From NCBI GenBank assembly GCA_024752435.1, contig CP103030.1:1364001-1428000 (forward strand): a stretch of DNA of 64,000 bases, read 5' to 3'. This DNA is from Allantophomopsis cytisporea. Taxonomy: Eukaryota > Ascomycota > Leotiomycetes > Phacidiales > Phacidiaceae. This document shows positions 19,012 to 29,563 of this stretch, in pieces. The notes beneath the pieces are model-generated. The model saw only the letters and a list, made by a program, of their open reading frames with translations. It did no database searches and had not been told where the DNA came from. Every line of letters begins with the position of its first letter. Position 1 is the first letter of the stretch. A program made the position numbers and the translations under genes.

Positions 19012-19470
19012 ATGACGTGGGGTTCTCAATCAACGCCTCCACCACCATCCCGCTCAGCCTTAAGGTATGTAGTATGGCATGCGACAGCATAAAGTGCTTT
19101 ACGCTCAAGCATGATTATATATCATAACAGCTTTCTAAATCTATCTTATAGCAAGCTAGCACCTCTCATTATCCTCCTGGTTATTCTTGGAGCTTTCGCA
19201 TTCGTTGGCTATTTTATCTGGCTCTCAGTCCAGTCGATCTCTGCTGAAGCGTCCAAGAAGATGGAGTCGAAGAACGTCGTTTTCACCAAGGAAGGCATGC
19301 GCGTTGGAGTCAAGGAGCTTCGCGACGAGAGCTATGTCGATAAAACCCAAGGTTACTTGGTGAAGGCATGGAACTTAAGCACATGGCCAGGTTACAAAAG
19401 TCGCTTTTGGAATAAGGAGGCACAACAGAATGATTCAAAGTCCAGAAAGCCGTATGTTGGAGCCATTTGA
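19012..19470 (+). CDS. Small single-pass membrane protein, uncharacterised
   Basis: Exons 19012-19064 and 19152-19470 join in phase 2 to 123 aa; the donor is GTATGT and the acceptor TTATAG. The N-terminus is short and Ser/Pro-rich (STPPPPS). One strong transmembrane segment covers about residues 21-43 (LIILLVILGAFAFVGYFIW). A ~75-residue charged C-terminal part follows, with a stretch VVFTKEGMRVGVKEL and a basic/aromatic stretch KAWNLSTWPGYKSRFW. I recall similar small proteins in other filamentous ascomycetes but cannot name a function. The topology suggests an anchored protein with a soluble tail. The intron choice is firm because it joins two frames cleanly. Confidence 0.82.
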
Positions 19471-20217
19471 TGGCAGCATATTTTCGTTTTCACATTGCCT
19501 GACTCTCTGAGCAGATGGTCGCGTTCAGATTCGAGAGCGAATATCAAGTAAATGGAAGTTCCATTCTCAATCAACTTTACGTCGTTATGATCAGAACATG
19601 TTGACCAGGCTATTTCGACCAGAATCGATCATTGTAATTCTCTTGCGGCGGCATCCAGAGACGCGCATTGCTATCTTCGATTCTAGATTGGGATTACATC
19701 TTGCCCTATGTTTTTACTTCATTTTCTAATTCAAGAGTCAAACGTACGCTTTCTGTCTTCACTACGACGACTCTTCTCCACTCTGTGACGCGTGCTCATT
19801 ACCGGTTTTTCCATTTGCGGAAGCTTTGTCAATTTCGGTGGTTCAGTAGGCGCGTATTTCCTAGGCTACCTAGTACAATGGTTTTGATTTGAAGCTTCTG
19901 CCTGGCCTTAACTGCGAGATTGTGGTTACTTTATGTATTGCTTTAAGACTAGGAAACAAATGCGCTTTATTTACAAAATGAGTTATCATGTTCAATGAAG
20001 CGCAATCCCCGGCTGTTATGAGTTATCATCAGATCCAGACAATGTCCACTGATGCTTGAAAGCTAATCAGGCGAGATATCCACAACTTCTGGCTTTGTTC
20101 TCCACCACCCCACCTAAGCCCTTTTTTGAGCTCGCCAATTCGGTTACGAACCGAAAGCCTTCTGCCACATAAAAAATACTTGATATTTTTCAATAAATTA
20201 AATGTTACTACAAGATA
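19471..20217. other. Intergenic region before tRNA-Glu
   Basis: 3' UTR of the small membrane protein followed by AT-rich sequence. An AT-rich stretch directly before the tRNA (20168-20215) is compatible with an RNA polymerase III upstream region. No other feature seen. Confidence 0.45.
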
Positions 20218-20312
20218 TCCGAATTGGTGTATCGGTAACATTTCCGCCTCTCATTTGACATCTACATGTCTTCTGATCGCGGGAGCGCGGGGTTCGATTC
20301 CCCGATTCGGAG
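20218..20312 (+). tRNA. tRNA-Glu (anticodon CTC) with intron
   Basis: The cloverleaf folds by eye. Acceptor stem TCCGAAT pairs with ATTCGGA at 20305-20311, with discriminator G20312. The D arm starts GGTGTATCGGTAAC. The anticodon stem TCCGC (20243-20247) pairs with GCGGG (20279-20283), with CTC at 20250-20252. The T arm is CGGGG-TTCGATT-CCCCG. A 24-base intron (20254-20277) lies one base 3' of the anticodon, the canonical place for nuclear tRNA introns. The 3' side has a T-rich run soon after, fitting polymerase III termination. Confidence 0.95.
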
Positions 20313-21095
20313 CTTACTTTTTGCCTTTTCCTTCAATTATGTTGTCTAATACACTGTATCCATCTCCTGCTCTCCATTTTATAAATTCTCGACTTGGTTG
20401 AAGTTGACAGCTTTTTTTTTTTTTGTTTTCTTTCTTCTCTCATCTTTCCTCCCTTTTGACAACCTGCCAGAACTACATGCAACCGGAAGGATGAATAGAG
20501 AACGGTGTGGAGTGCCTTGGCTAAGCACTTGAAGTGGATGACGTTCGTTCCTTCGACCCAACTATCACACGAGAGTCTCGCAAAACTCGGAATCCCTTGG
20601 ATTCATACGTACCTTTTGATCATACAAGCTTGCAGTATAACAGAGCTGTGAAATTTCTGCCAGATTGTAGTTGCAATCACGATTATCTTACGTATCAAAC
20701 AGATGAGCAAAGCACTATGAGGCATCGATGACATTGATATTCCAGATTCAAGAAAGCCTTTGCTTTACTCCTTCTATATCTAAGGTAACGATTCAGAATG
20801 CCCAGCTCTACATTGGATCTAGAAATCATCGTATTCTACTTCGATTTCCCTCTTCTTCCTAATGTCCCTTAATGGTCATTGTTATTGGTGAATTTAGGAT
20901 TCGACCTTCTTTATTGCTTCTCCAACAATCCAAAGTTTTCAAAACATAAGATCCTCAACCATGTTTGATGATTGAGAACACCCGATTTCTGTTTCACAAC
21001 AATACTTATTGCAAGTATGTCGATTTTCTATATAATGTTCTACATCTCCACAAGATCTTTACCATTATCTTTGCCATTCACCGCACCTTATAAAC
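20313..21095. other. Intergenic region, no gene recognised
   Basis: AT-rich sequence after tRNA-Glu with a T-tract at 20411-20422. Short frames only. Confidence 0.45.
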
Positions 21096-21386
21096 ATGAA
21101 CACACAATTAGCTACAATCTTCTTCAGCCTCCTAATCCCTGTGCTCGGCATACTTCTTTTCCCGGAAGATGCTAGGAGCATCTTCTATTACTCTCCTTTC
21201 TCTTGGCAATTCTGGGGAATGGTCCTTAGGCTCTTCTTAGAAGAGGCCATATTCAATATCTACGATGAGCTGTTCGATATTCGTGAGTTAATTTAATTTG
21301 TTTCCTTTCAAATCTCATGATTCCGTGAAAAGAAATTTATGATCAAAGAAATTGAGGAACTTGTGAACTCTTTGACTGGATGGTGA
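21096..21386 (+). CDS. Possible small membrane protein (tentative)
   Basis: An ATG-initiated frame at 21096 encodes a hydrophobic N-terminus resembling a signal anchor (ATIFFSLLIPVLGILLF), a second aromatic-rich segment and an acidic end. A donor-like GTGAGT follows base 21282. If joined to 21349-21386 (acceptor AAG), the product is 74 aa ending in EELVNSLTGW; without splicing it is 66 aa. No known domain. Composition is protein-like, but neither the intron nor expression can be proven from sequence. Confidence 0.3.
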
Positions 21387-21766
21387 CGAAGATCGCACAA
21401 TTAATACTAACTTTTGCTTCTCTTTGTTCCTATTGTTATAACCATGTTGTTGACGAACATTGTGTAGAAACACAAGAGTCTTTGTTCGAGAAAATCGAGT
21501 GCTTTGAAGATCACTTGGTTCTTTCAAGTGAGCAATATTATTGTATTTGCATCTCATCTTGAAACATAAGATCTACCTTCAGTCCCATGTGATTCCAGAA
21601 CAAAGAAACTGTTCTTCATATATGATTCTATCTGAAGGCTTCACGTCGCTGCGAAATGTATATTCCTCTTTAAACAAATTTATTATTACAAACATTCTGT
21701 TCATCGCAGTCCGACTCAAGAGCACTATTTTTTTTTAGCAAGCATATCTACCTCCGTGTTACTAAC
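21387..21766. other. Intergenic, upstream of the amidoligase gene
   Basis: 380 bp of AT-rich sequence with no convincing coding potential; a T-run at 21728-21736 lies shortly before the amidoligase start. Presumed promoter/5' UTR of that gene. Confidence 0.4.
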
Positions 21767-22879
21767 ATGACACAGTCACTCTCATTCGGCTTTGAGCTGG
21801 AATTCCTGGTTAAGACCATAAGGAGCAGCCAACAAGATCCAGAGCCCAACGATCCTCGACCCGTGAATCTATGGCCGGGGGGCAGTCCAGGTCCAAGAGC
21901 CAATATAGACGTTCGAAAGCTGATTGCCAAGCATATGGAAAATGCCGGTTTAGCATGTGTGGTTAAAACCCCTGACTACAGTAAGTGGCACATTGACACA
22001 GATTCTACTGTCAGTGGCAGAGGCCATGGTAAGTACCGCGTCTACAAATACGAACCCATAGAAATCATCTCACCTATACTCACCTGGAGCGATGATGCAC
22101 GACATCAGATCAGAAAAGTTCTTGAAATCGTGGATAGCAACTTCCGCGTTGAGGTTAATGAGACGTGCAATTTCCACGTTCATATTGGTAATGGTAAGAA
22201 TCACAAGTTCTCTGTCAAGACTATTCAAAATCTGATTGCGCTGCTCTGGACCCTTGAGCCTGCCATCAGCGCCGTGCATCCAGACACCTTCACAAACATA
22301 AAATGGGCACAGGCTCTTCGTCGCCATGCAGCCATTGTTGCCGTTGAAGATTTGAACGAGACGCGCGAATTTGCTATCGATAATTTTCTCGAAGCTCCGG
22401 CCCAGAAATCAGTTGCAGATGTCCTTCGAACGATCTATAGCACTCATGACATGGAAATGCTCGTGGAGATGACAAAAAGCGTCGACCACATGCAAGGTGA
22501 TTATGCTCTTGGGCCCAAACCGAGAAACGGCCATTACATGGCTTACAACTTCGATAATTTGTTGAAAGAAAAGGGTACTGTGGAGTTCAGGCAGCATCCT
22601 GGGACCCTCAACTTGGGTGAAATTCTCAACTGGATGGATTTCGTGCTTCGTTTGACGGATAGAGCTGCCAGAAGTTCTCCGAGTGTCGTAGCTGACTTCT
22701 TGGAAGTAAACAGGGGGGAGAGACCTCTCGATATGATAGGTATTTGTCAGGCTTTGGAAGCTACTCATCTTGCAGTGTTCTGGAAATCATCGAAGGATCA
22801 GTTTAAGCATGTTGACCTTGAGCTACCGTATCTTCAGGATAGATGGGTAAAGGAATTCCAGAGAGAGTTTGGTTATTGA
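21767..22879 (+). CDS. Amidoligase-family enzyme (Amidoligase_2-like)
   Basis: A single uninterrupted frame of 370 aa. It shows the glutamine-synthetase-like amidoligase signature. Near the N-terminus is FGFELEF (GxExE metal-binding pattern). A second metal/nucleotide motif is CNFHVHIGNG around residues 137-146. Late in the protein is TVEFRQHPGTL, where Arg and His are expected catalytic or phosphate-binding residues. Family members form amide bonds between a carboxylate and an amine using ATP; the substrate here is unknown. The start follows AACATG and places FGFELEF at residue 7, typical of the family. It is intronless, unlike most neighbours, and lies 1.45 kb after a tRNA-Glu gene, which may be chance. 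Confidence 0.85.
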   Translation: MTQSLSFGFELEFLVKTIRSSQQDPEPNDPRPVNLWPGGSPGPRANIDVRKLIAKHMENAGLACVVKTPDYSKWHIDTDSTVSGRGHGKYRVYKYEPIEIISPILTWSDDARHQIRKVLEIVDSNFRVEVNETCNFHVHIGNGKNHKFSVKTIQNLIALLWTLEPAISAVHPDTFTNIKWAQALRRHAAIVAVEDLNETREFAIDNFLEAPAQKSVADVLRTIYSTHDMEMLVEMTKSVDHMQGDYALGPKPRNGHYMAYNFDNLLKEKGTVEFRQHPGTLNLGEILNWMDFVLRLTDRAARSSPSVVADFLEVNRGERPLDMIGICQALEATHLAVFWKSSKDQFKHVDLELPYLQDRWVKEFQREFGY

Positions 22880-23714
22880 GGTTAGCTGGGAGATGGTAAT
22901 ACAGGTAAGTGAATGTGCTACTCTCATAGCATCATATTTTTTGGTTCTTTTTTCTTCTTCTGATTCAAATATCCAAGTGGGATGTAATAGTAATCGTAGT
23001 TTGAAGAAATCTTAGCATTAAGATAATTCACAAGCAAAGAGCAATGTGCATACAAGTGTCTGTGGTCTACACGTAAATGGTCTTAGTATATTTGGATCAA
23101 ATAGGGGTGTTTAGTGTGCAATCATCGCGAAAAGCACTGTTGGATGAGTGAGATGATTGTACCAGTATGCACCTATGCTGGAACAAGATTTAAGCCAAGG
23201 TGCAGCCACTCTTGGTCCTCCCATCCTGTCTATAAAACGCTATCACACCTAATAAACTACTCTACACGTACTGCAATGTTCACTGCCTCGTTATCTCGAC
23301 AAGGTGGCTTGCAATCCGACTTGCTTTCTTTGTGGTTGAAATAATCGAATAAATAGTAACGTAACAGAGATAGTTTCTGATATTCAATCTTAGCTGGATT
23401 GCCAGTCTAGGAAATTGAGAAGCATAATTCACAAAAGCAAAAGAAAGAATACATCGCCTTGTTTGAGATATGAAACTTATATATAGCGAGTGATGATGTG
23501 ATTAGTTACCAAAAAAACAAATGCTACAAATCTGATATACTTACAGCATAGCCTTTTCATTTACACTCTCATCTTCCAAACAACCACTAAACCCACGCGG
23601 CCGCATTTTCATTCGTACCTTTACGCGATTTGATCACATGTCGACGCGTGACAAGACATCGACCAACACCTGCTCTCTAGATATCGAACATAAAGCGGAA
23701 TTCTACAGCTTAAA
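22880..23714. other. Intergenic region, no gene recognised
   Basis: 3' UTR of the amidoligase gene and promoter of the CENP-H-like gene. Only short frames. A GCGGCCGC site occurs at about 23599. Confidence 0.45.
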
Positions 23715-24559
23715 ATGGCAGAATTACACGTTTCGAATTCAAAAGAATCTAAGGATACTCCAGTTGCGGACCTCCTATTACATCTTTCCGAAGCTGAACG
23801 CGAGATCCTACAGCTATATGACCAGCTAGAGGAGTTGAAGCTAGAGGCCGCTTTGTTACAGGCACAAAGCGAGGAACTGAACGGTACGTAGGCTTGATAT
23901 TTACAGGATGGGATTTGGTATTTTGAGAATAGGTCTAGGTCTAGGTGCTAATGCGAAATAGTCACAATCGACCAGCAGGTTTCTCAGGCGGATATTGAGG
24001 CTGCTGAGCAAGAGTTGCTAGACGCTAAATCCTTATATTCGCTGCGTAACAATGTTATTGAGAGCATCTTAGTAGTTGATCCAGTGTTAAAGGCGGTTCA
24101 TGCGGGTATAAATGCCACGCCTATAGAAAGGTAAGTTTTTCGGCTCTAATCGCTGTGTAGTTAGGCTAATGAGGTTCAAGGGATTTGCTCCCGTTAATCA
24201 AAGCTCGCGATGAAATTTCCATGTCCGTGACGGAGTCTTCCAAGACTCTAAATGGCGTGTTGGAGGAGTTGACCAAAACGGAGGCAGAGCATATTGGCGT
24301 GGTTGCAAAGAACAGGGAATTAACAAGCACTTTGATGGAGTTGGTTGAAGAACTAGGAGTCCACAAGAAGGAGGACATAAAGGACGAGAAGGTTAGGGCA
24401 CAGCTTGAGGCCTTGGAGGAAGATACGGCCGTCAGCAAACAGAGGTGGAGAATCATCAAGGGGACCATTTCGGGGGTCGTCGCTGGGAGCGGGGTGGATT
24501 GGGCACGAGATGAGGAGCTCAGAGGGCTGGTGCTTGATGATGATGATGAGGATGAATAG
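23715..24559 (+). CDS. Inner kinetochore protein, CENP-H/Fta3-like
   Basis: Three exons (23715-23883, 23962-24130, 24181-24559) join to 238 aa. The protein is mostly coiled coil (SEAEREILQLYDQLEELKLEAAL and later heptads). It ends in a conserved-looking block: KQRWRIIKGTISGVVAGSG, then VDWARDEELRGLVL, matching the C-terminal CENP-H pattern as I remember it. CENP-H works with CENP-I/K in the constitutive centromere network. An acidic DDDDEDE tail follows. The third exon needs an AAG acceptor at 24178-24180 to keep frame; nearby TAG and GAG sites do not. Assignment rests on the C-terminal motif; another coiled-coil kinetochore protein is the main alternative. Confidence 0.75.
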
Positions 24560-24955
24560 ATCTGGCCAGATAGCGGAGAGTTTTGATACCCATTTGAGAT
24601 TTCTGGACATGTTAGACGTTCATGGCTGTACGTAGTAGCTTGTGTTTTGAAGAATCGTTCCTTGACCCAATTGTCTATCCATGCCCCTGCGAACGTTGCA
24701 AGTGGATGAAAGGCTGTTTCTGTGGTTATTTATCAAGGAGCTGCTGGTGGGGAGCTTTCAGGGCGCTGCTTCATGCTATGGTGTAGTAAAAGGTAGTATA
24801 ATGTTGAGGATATCTGATGTCAGCCATTGTAGAGTTAAATCACTGGAAGTATTATGTCTGCAACATATATCACACATCGCGCTATTCACTCCATCACAGA
24901 ATCTGTCTGTATACGCAACAATCACAGACGCCAAACAGGATATAATTAAACCACA
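24560..24955. other. Convergent 3' spacer
   Basis: Tail-to-tail region between the CENP-H-like gene and SURF6, holding both 3' UTRs. No other feature seen. Confidence 0.5.
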
Positions 24956-26669
24956 CTACCTCTTCTTGCCCGTAAAGCTACCCTCAAACCCAGGTCTACT
25001 CATCTTAGCCTTCGGCTTCCCGCTCTTAGCCCCACCCTTCTTCTTGCCCTTCCCACCCTTCTCCTCACTCCTCTTCTTCAGATTCTCCTCACGACGCTTC
25101 TGCTTCATAGCTTGGCCCTTGGCAACCCCATCCTTACGCTCCTTCCACTCGCTCTCACTCTTCTTCTTCGCCTTCTCGCGGCGCTTGAGCGTCTTCTTCA
25201 ACAGACTCGTATCATCACGCACCTTTTCGCCGTGTGCGCGCTTCTTCGCTGCAAGCCAAAGGTCCTTCTCCTCGATATCGGCTCGCTTCTCCTCGTCGAG
25301 CCCGGCTATCCGCTGGCGTTTCTTGTCAAGTGCCTCCAGGGCTGTTTTGGCGTCCTGTGGTCCGCGCTTCTTAGGTGCGTCGAGGATCTGGGTCAGATCA
25401 TCGTTCATGTGCTGGCCGTCAGCAAAGGCGACACGACCGAAAGAAAAGTTGTGTTCGGGCGATTGAATTGCTGGGCTCATCATAGCGGATGCAGGTGAGT
25501 CACGCGCCGATGCGAGCGCTTCTTCGCGGCGTGCATCTTCTTCAGCTCGTTGCTTATGACGGAGTTCCTTCTTGTGGGCTCTTCGCTGCTCCTCCTTCTT
25601 TCGTCGTGCCTCCATCAGCTCTTGTCTGTTACGTGCAGGTGCGCCATCTGGTCCGTCGGCCTTGCGGGCTGCTCTGAGAGCCTCGATTCGTGCTGCTAAT
25701 CGCGACTTGAGAAGTTCTGGGTCTGTAGGTATTTTGATGTGTTTTGGTGCAGTTCCCGGAGGGATTGTGGAGGATGTAGAAGTATTGGCGGAGGGTTCTG
25801 CAGGACTGTCAAATACAGGTGAGGCAGTGGAGTCTTGTGTGGATTCTTCCTCATCGGCGAGGCCATCGAGTTGCATCTTTTCGACCTCGGCATCACCAGC
25901 GTCTTCTTCATCTACCTCGTCGTCTGTCTCGGCGTTTGGCGCGTCCTCGACATCCTCAGCCCCAGACTCAATGCCATCCAGATCGATTTTGTTCTCACCG
26001 GCGTTCTCAGCCTTCTTAGCTGTTCCAGACTTCTTCGCTTTTCTATCCTCGGCCTTCTTGGCAGCCTTTTCCTTTTGACGATCCGCCTTCAGCTTCTTTG
26101 CCTCTGCTTTAGCTTGCTTAGCTGCTTCGATTTCCGCATCAGACTTGACCTTCTTTGGTGTTGGTTCTTGCTTTGACTTGGATGCCAAAGGTGTTTCGAC
26201 ATCTTTCTTTTGCTTCTTCTGGTTTGGTGTGCGCAAGCCCTGCTTGGGAGTCTCTTTTACAACGCCTTCAATTTCAACATCCGACTCATCAACATCTTCC
26301 AATTTTCTCTTGCGCGCGCGTTCGTCCATGATATCCTTTGCAGTCTTGGCCGAGTCTGGGTCCAACTTTGCTCGTCTAGCTGCTGCTGCCTCCTGCTTGG
26401 TTTGCTTTTTACGCTTCCATTGGTCCTGCATAAAGGCGAATCAGTCGGCCGCACCAGTAATCTGCACACGAATGATTTGCAGGGCCAAACATACGCTGGT
26501 ATCCTCCTCGTTGTAATACAATTTCGCTGGGATGAGTGAAAGTAAACTGTCAAAAGAGTTTGCATAGCCTTGCAAGCGATCCTAAAATTTGGTTGACATC
26601 AGTATTTTTTTTTCTGCTGAGGTAAGGCGTAGAATAAGTTTCACGAACCCGAAGACTACTGTCAGCCAT
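24956..26669 (-). CDS. RRP14: SURF6/Rrp14 ribosome-biogenesis factor
   Basis: A nucleolar RNA-binding protein needed for maturation of both ribosomal subunits (family knowledge). Exons 26669-26649, 26581-26495 and 26425-24956 join in phase 0 to 525 aa; the first exon has only seven codons (MADSSLR). The N-terminal Rrp14 motif spans the first two introns (SFDSLLSLIPAKLYY, then DTS joined to DQWKRKKQTKQEA). The middle is Lys/Glu and acidic. The C-terminal SURF6 domain carries NRQELMEARRKKEEQRR, NFSFGRVAF and WKERKDGVAKGQAMKQKRR, then a Lys/Gly-rich tail ending GSFTGKKR. The first donor is GTTCGT rather than GTAAGT. Length and motif order fit the family. Confidence 0.93.
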
Positions 26670-27723
26670 GATTTATGATTTGCGCGGTGAAAATAGCAAT
26701 AGGATAATAAGCGTCGACTCTGATATAGTGCCTCAGAGGAACGGGCATGTACTGGGTTTCTGTATTCGAGGGCTGTCGAAATAAGAAAAAGTCAAGGTCG
26801 ATTTGAATGTCGTCTTTTTTTCGTCTCTGCTCATAATCGAGAAATCTGGAGTTCCCGACGGGCAAAAAGACTCTAGTGCGGAAAAGCTGCACGCTAATCA
26901 AAGTGAGTTGTTGGAAGGCTGAGGCACGGGAAGGGGAGGAGGCTGAGGTGAGGTAAGTCGAGGCTGGTGTACTTTCAAGCCACATCAGGCAGAGACGCAT
27001 TATAAGGCACACAAGAAGGCATTAAACCTTAGCTGTGTCAGTCCACTGCCACCACTCGCTGCTATCTGCTCAGCCTCCCCTGCTGTCGCAAGTCATTTTG
27101 CCCATTCCACTCATGCAGGTTCATCTCACACTCAGTCATCCCCACCACCTCTTAAGGTGGATCAGAGGATCTTATTTATGTACCGTAAAGTACCTTGTGT
27201 ATGTACATCCTCCGTATAGCATATACAGCCTTACATACTTTCATATGTATATATATACACACGCGTACGTACCAATATACATACATATACATATGCACCT
27301 AAGCTTTGTATAAATATAAATCAACTTTCTTTCCCCTTTCAGTTTCCGTCGTCATATCAATCAATGATCCTCCAATCCTTAATATTCACCCCCCAGACTG
27401 CTCATGTCTTATTTATCCGCGAGTCTTGCATATCAAACAACCTTTGCCTAGGTACTGATCTGATCTACTCTCCTTCGAATACCTGATCTACAGAGTACCA
27501 ACTCTTGTTGCTACTGCTGATCTGTGCGGTCATACCTACTCCATACCCTTTGGTGAGCGACAGATCTAGCCACGCGACTCCCTTCACCGCGTCACCAAAG
27601 ACAAGAAAGCAAGTTTTGGCGGTTCAGCTACTTCTTCTTGGTTTCGTTGTTCTTTCTTATCGCTTGTGTTTTCAGCTTTCATCGCTTTCTCTGGCGTTCT
27701 GGTAGTATCACGTACCACCAGCT
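26670..27723. promoter_or_regulatory. Divergent promoter region SURF6 / 592-aa unknown
   Basis: About 1 kb between divergent starts. It contains a TACATA/TATATA/CACACG alternating purine-pyrimidine run at 27240-27300 and CT-rich sequence before the plus-strand gene. No coding evidence. Confidence 0.45.
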
Positions 27724-29563
27724 ATGGCCTCACAAGCACAAATCGAAGCAAATTCTCTTTCGTCAATCACTCAATTAGCGGCAAATCCTCCGAAATACCC
27801 GCGAAATCCTACAGAACCAAAACGGCCCTCGTTGGTACTTTACATAGCTAGAGTACCCGGAAAGAGAGGTAAGCAGAATCTCTCACCTTTTTGTGTTGTA
27901 CTAGATCTTCGCTAAGTTGTATCTTTTAGATGTCATTCTCACCACTTTGAAACCACGTCTTAAAAACGTGACTGCAGAAGATGTTGCTTCTTCCTTGTAC
28001 TACTTTCACCTCGACACACCTGAGGATGAAAGCCTGAGGGAGGAACTTCAGCGCCTGCAAATGGAAGAAGAGGAACACAATAACAATTCTGCACCATCCA
28101 TTCCTTCAACTCCAATTATACGCAAGCCTGTTGCATCGTCAGTGCGGTCTATTGACCCCCTGTCACGCTCATCTTCCATTCGAGAACCTCAAACAGAATC
28201 AAACCACCAGGACCAGAATCCCATCGGTTCGGGGACTCCAGTCCATGCTGTGAAATCATCCACCACATCTACTAATCATGGGCACCCCGAGCTCAGCAAT
28301 GCTGTGCAAGGAAGTGCCTCTGGAGCACCGGAAAGGATGAACTCCGTCAATCGGAAGCCATTGCCTGGTGTCGAAAATAAAAATCCAAGTTTTGGAGTCG
28401 AGAACAAAAATCTAAGGTCTTCTATGCCTCCCCCTTCTACTTATGCAAACAAGCCACTAGATTCGTTGATTCAGAACAGACTCTCTGCTCTATCAATGCT
28501 TGATGGACCACCACCACCACCATTGAGACATTCTATTCAGACTGGAATTCCGGCCCCTGCAGAGAAATCATTGAAAGCTTTCTCCATTACAATCATTCGA
28601 CGAGATCCTAGCTCTAGTGCACAGTGGAATATTGGCACCATTCGTAGTCAACCCATGTTAGGCCTCGTCAGTAAAAATACATCCTTGGCAGCAAATCCCG
28701 AATCTCAATACAATGACATATCTGTGCACCTTACAACGCCAGGTTACAATCGATTCCCTAAAGCCGAAGTGACGGGTCAGTTCCCCGATGGTATCACCAA
28801 TTTCTCTCAGTCACAAGAATCGTGGAACGTCAACGCAGGCTTCACGCGGCAGGTATGCATGGAATGGACGAGACCCAAGTCTCCCAATAGACCGCCACCC
28901 GTGCCGCAACTTCGACGGCAGGATACAGGAGAGTCATTTGTGAGCACATTTCGATCAAGAGCGAGGAGTATAAGTGATGTTGCCGTGCTTCAGGCCAAGA
29001 ACGCGCCCAAATCACTAGACTTTTCGAAAGCCAGCAAACCCAGAGCCAAAGGATACACATTTACGAGTCCATGGGGCGGACGGTGTGACTTTGTCACTGG
29101 CACCGATGGCAGGTCATTGAAGTGTAAACACACGTTGCCCAGTGCCAGCTCGAATGTTAACCCTATGGCCTCCTCAAATCAAATTTCCTCTGTGGTGAGC
29201 GAACTTCGATACAACCTCCCGTCGTCAGTGGCAAAATCTCCAGTGTCGCCGGTAACAGGCCATGGGGAATTTGCTCGGGCTACAGCTTCAAAGCTGAGCC
29301 ACATTCGGAATAAGTTGTCTTCAGAGTCTCGATCTTCAAGCCGTACCTCCCAAGATGGTAGTTCGTACACCGCGAAATACACAAGTGACGATGATAACGA
29401 CGATCCGTATGGCCTACAACTTGGGCAGGAGAAGGCTGGAGGCGGTAATAGGGGTAAGAGAGCTAAGTTGGGGAAACTCATCGTTCATGATGAAGGGCTG
29501 AAGATGTTGGATGTCATAGTAGCTGCGAATATTGGTGTCTGGTGGAGTTCTTGGGGAAGATGA
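27724..29563 (+). CDS. Conserved fungal protein of unknown function (592 aa)
   Basis: Exons 27724-27868 and 27930-29563 join in phase 1 to 592 aa. The N-terminal ~85 residues look folded: PSLVLYIARVPGKR joins DVILTTLKPRLKNVTAEDVASSLYYFHL. A long Ser/Pro/Asn-rich middle follows, with a short internal duplication (PGVENKNPSFGVENKN). A second folded block is FSITIIRRDPSSSAQWNIG to YNDISVHLTTPGYNRF, and a third is GYTFTSPWGGRCDFVTGT followed by SLKCKHTLP. The last ~60 residues (GKRAKLGKLIVHDEGLKML, then aromatic WWSSWGR) end the protein. I do not recognise a named domain; the folded blocks imply a conserved scaffold rather than a chance frame. Confidence 0.85.

Noticed and set aside
25572..26078. 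168-codon plus-strand frame opposite SURF6
   Set aside because: Ser/Ala/Phe-rich antisense shadow of the charged SURF6 coding sequence.
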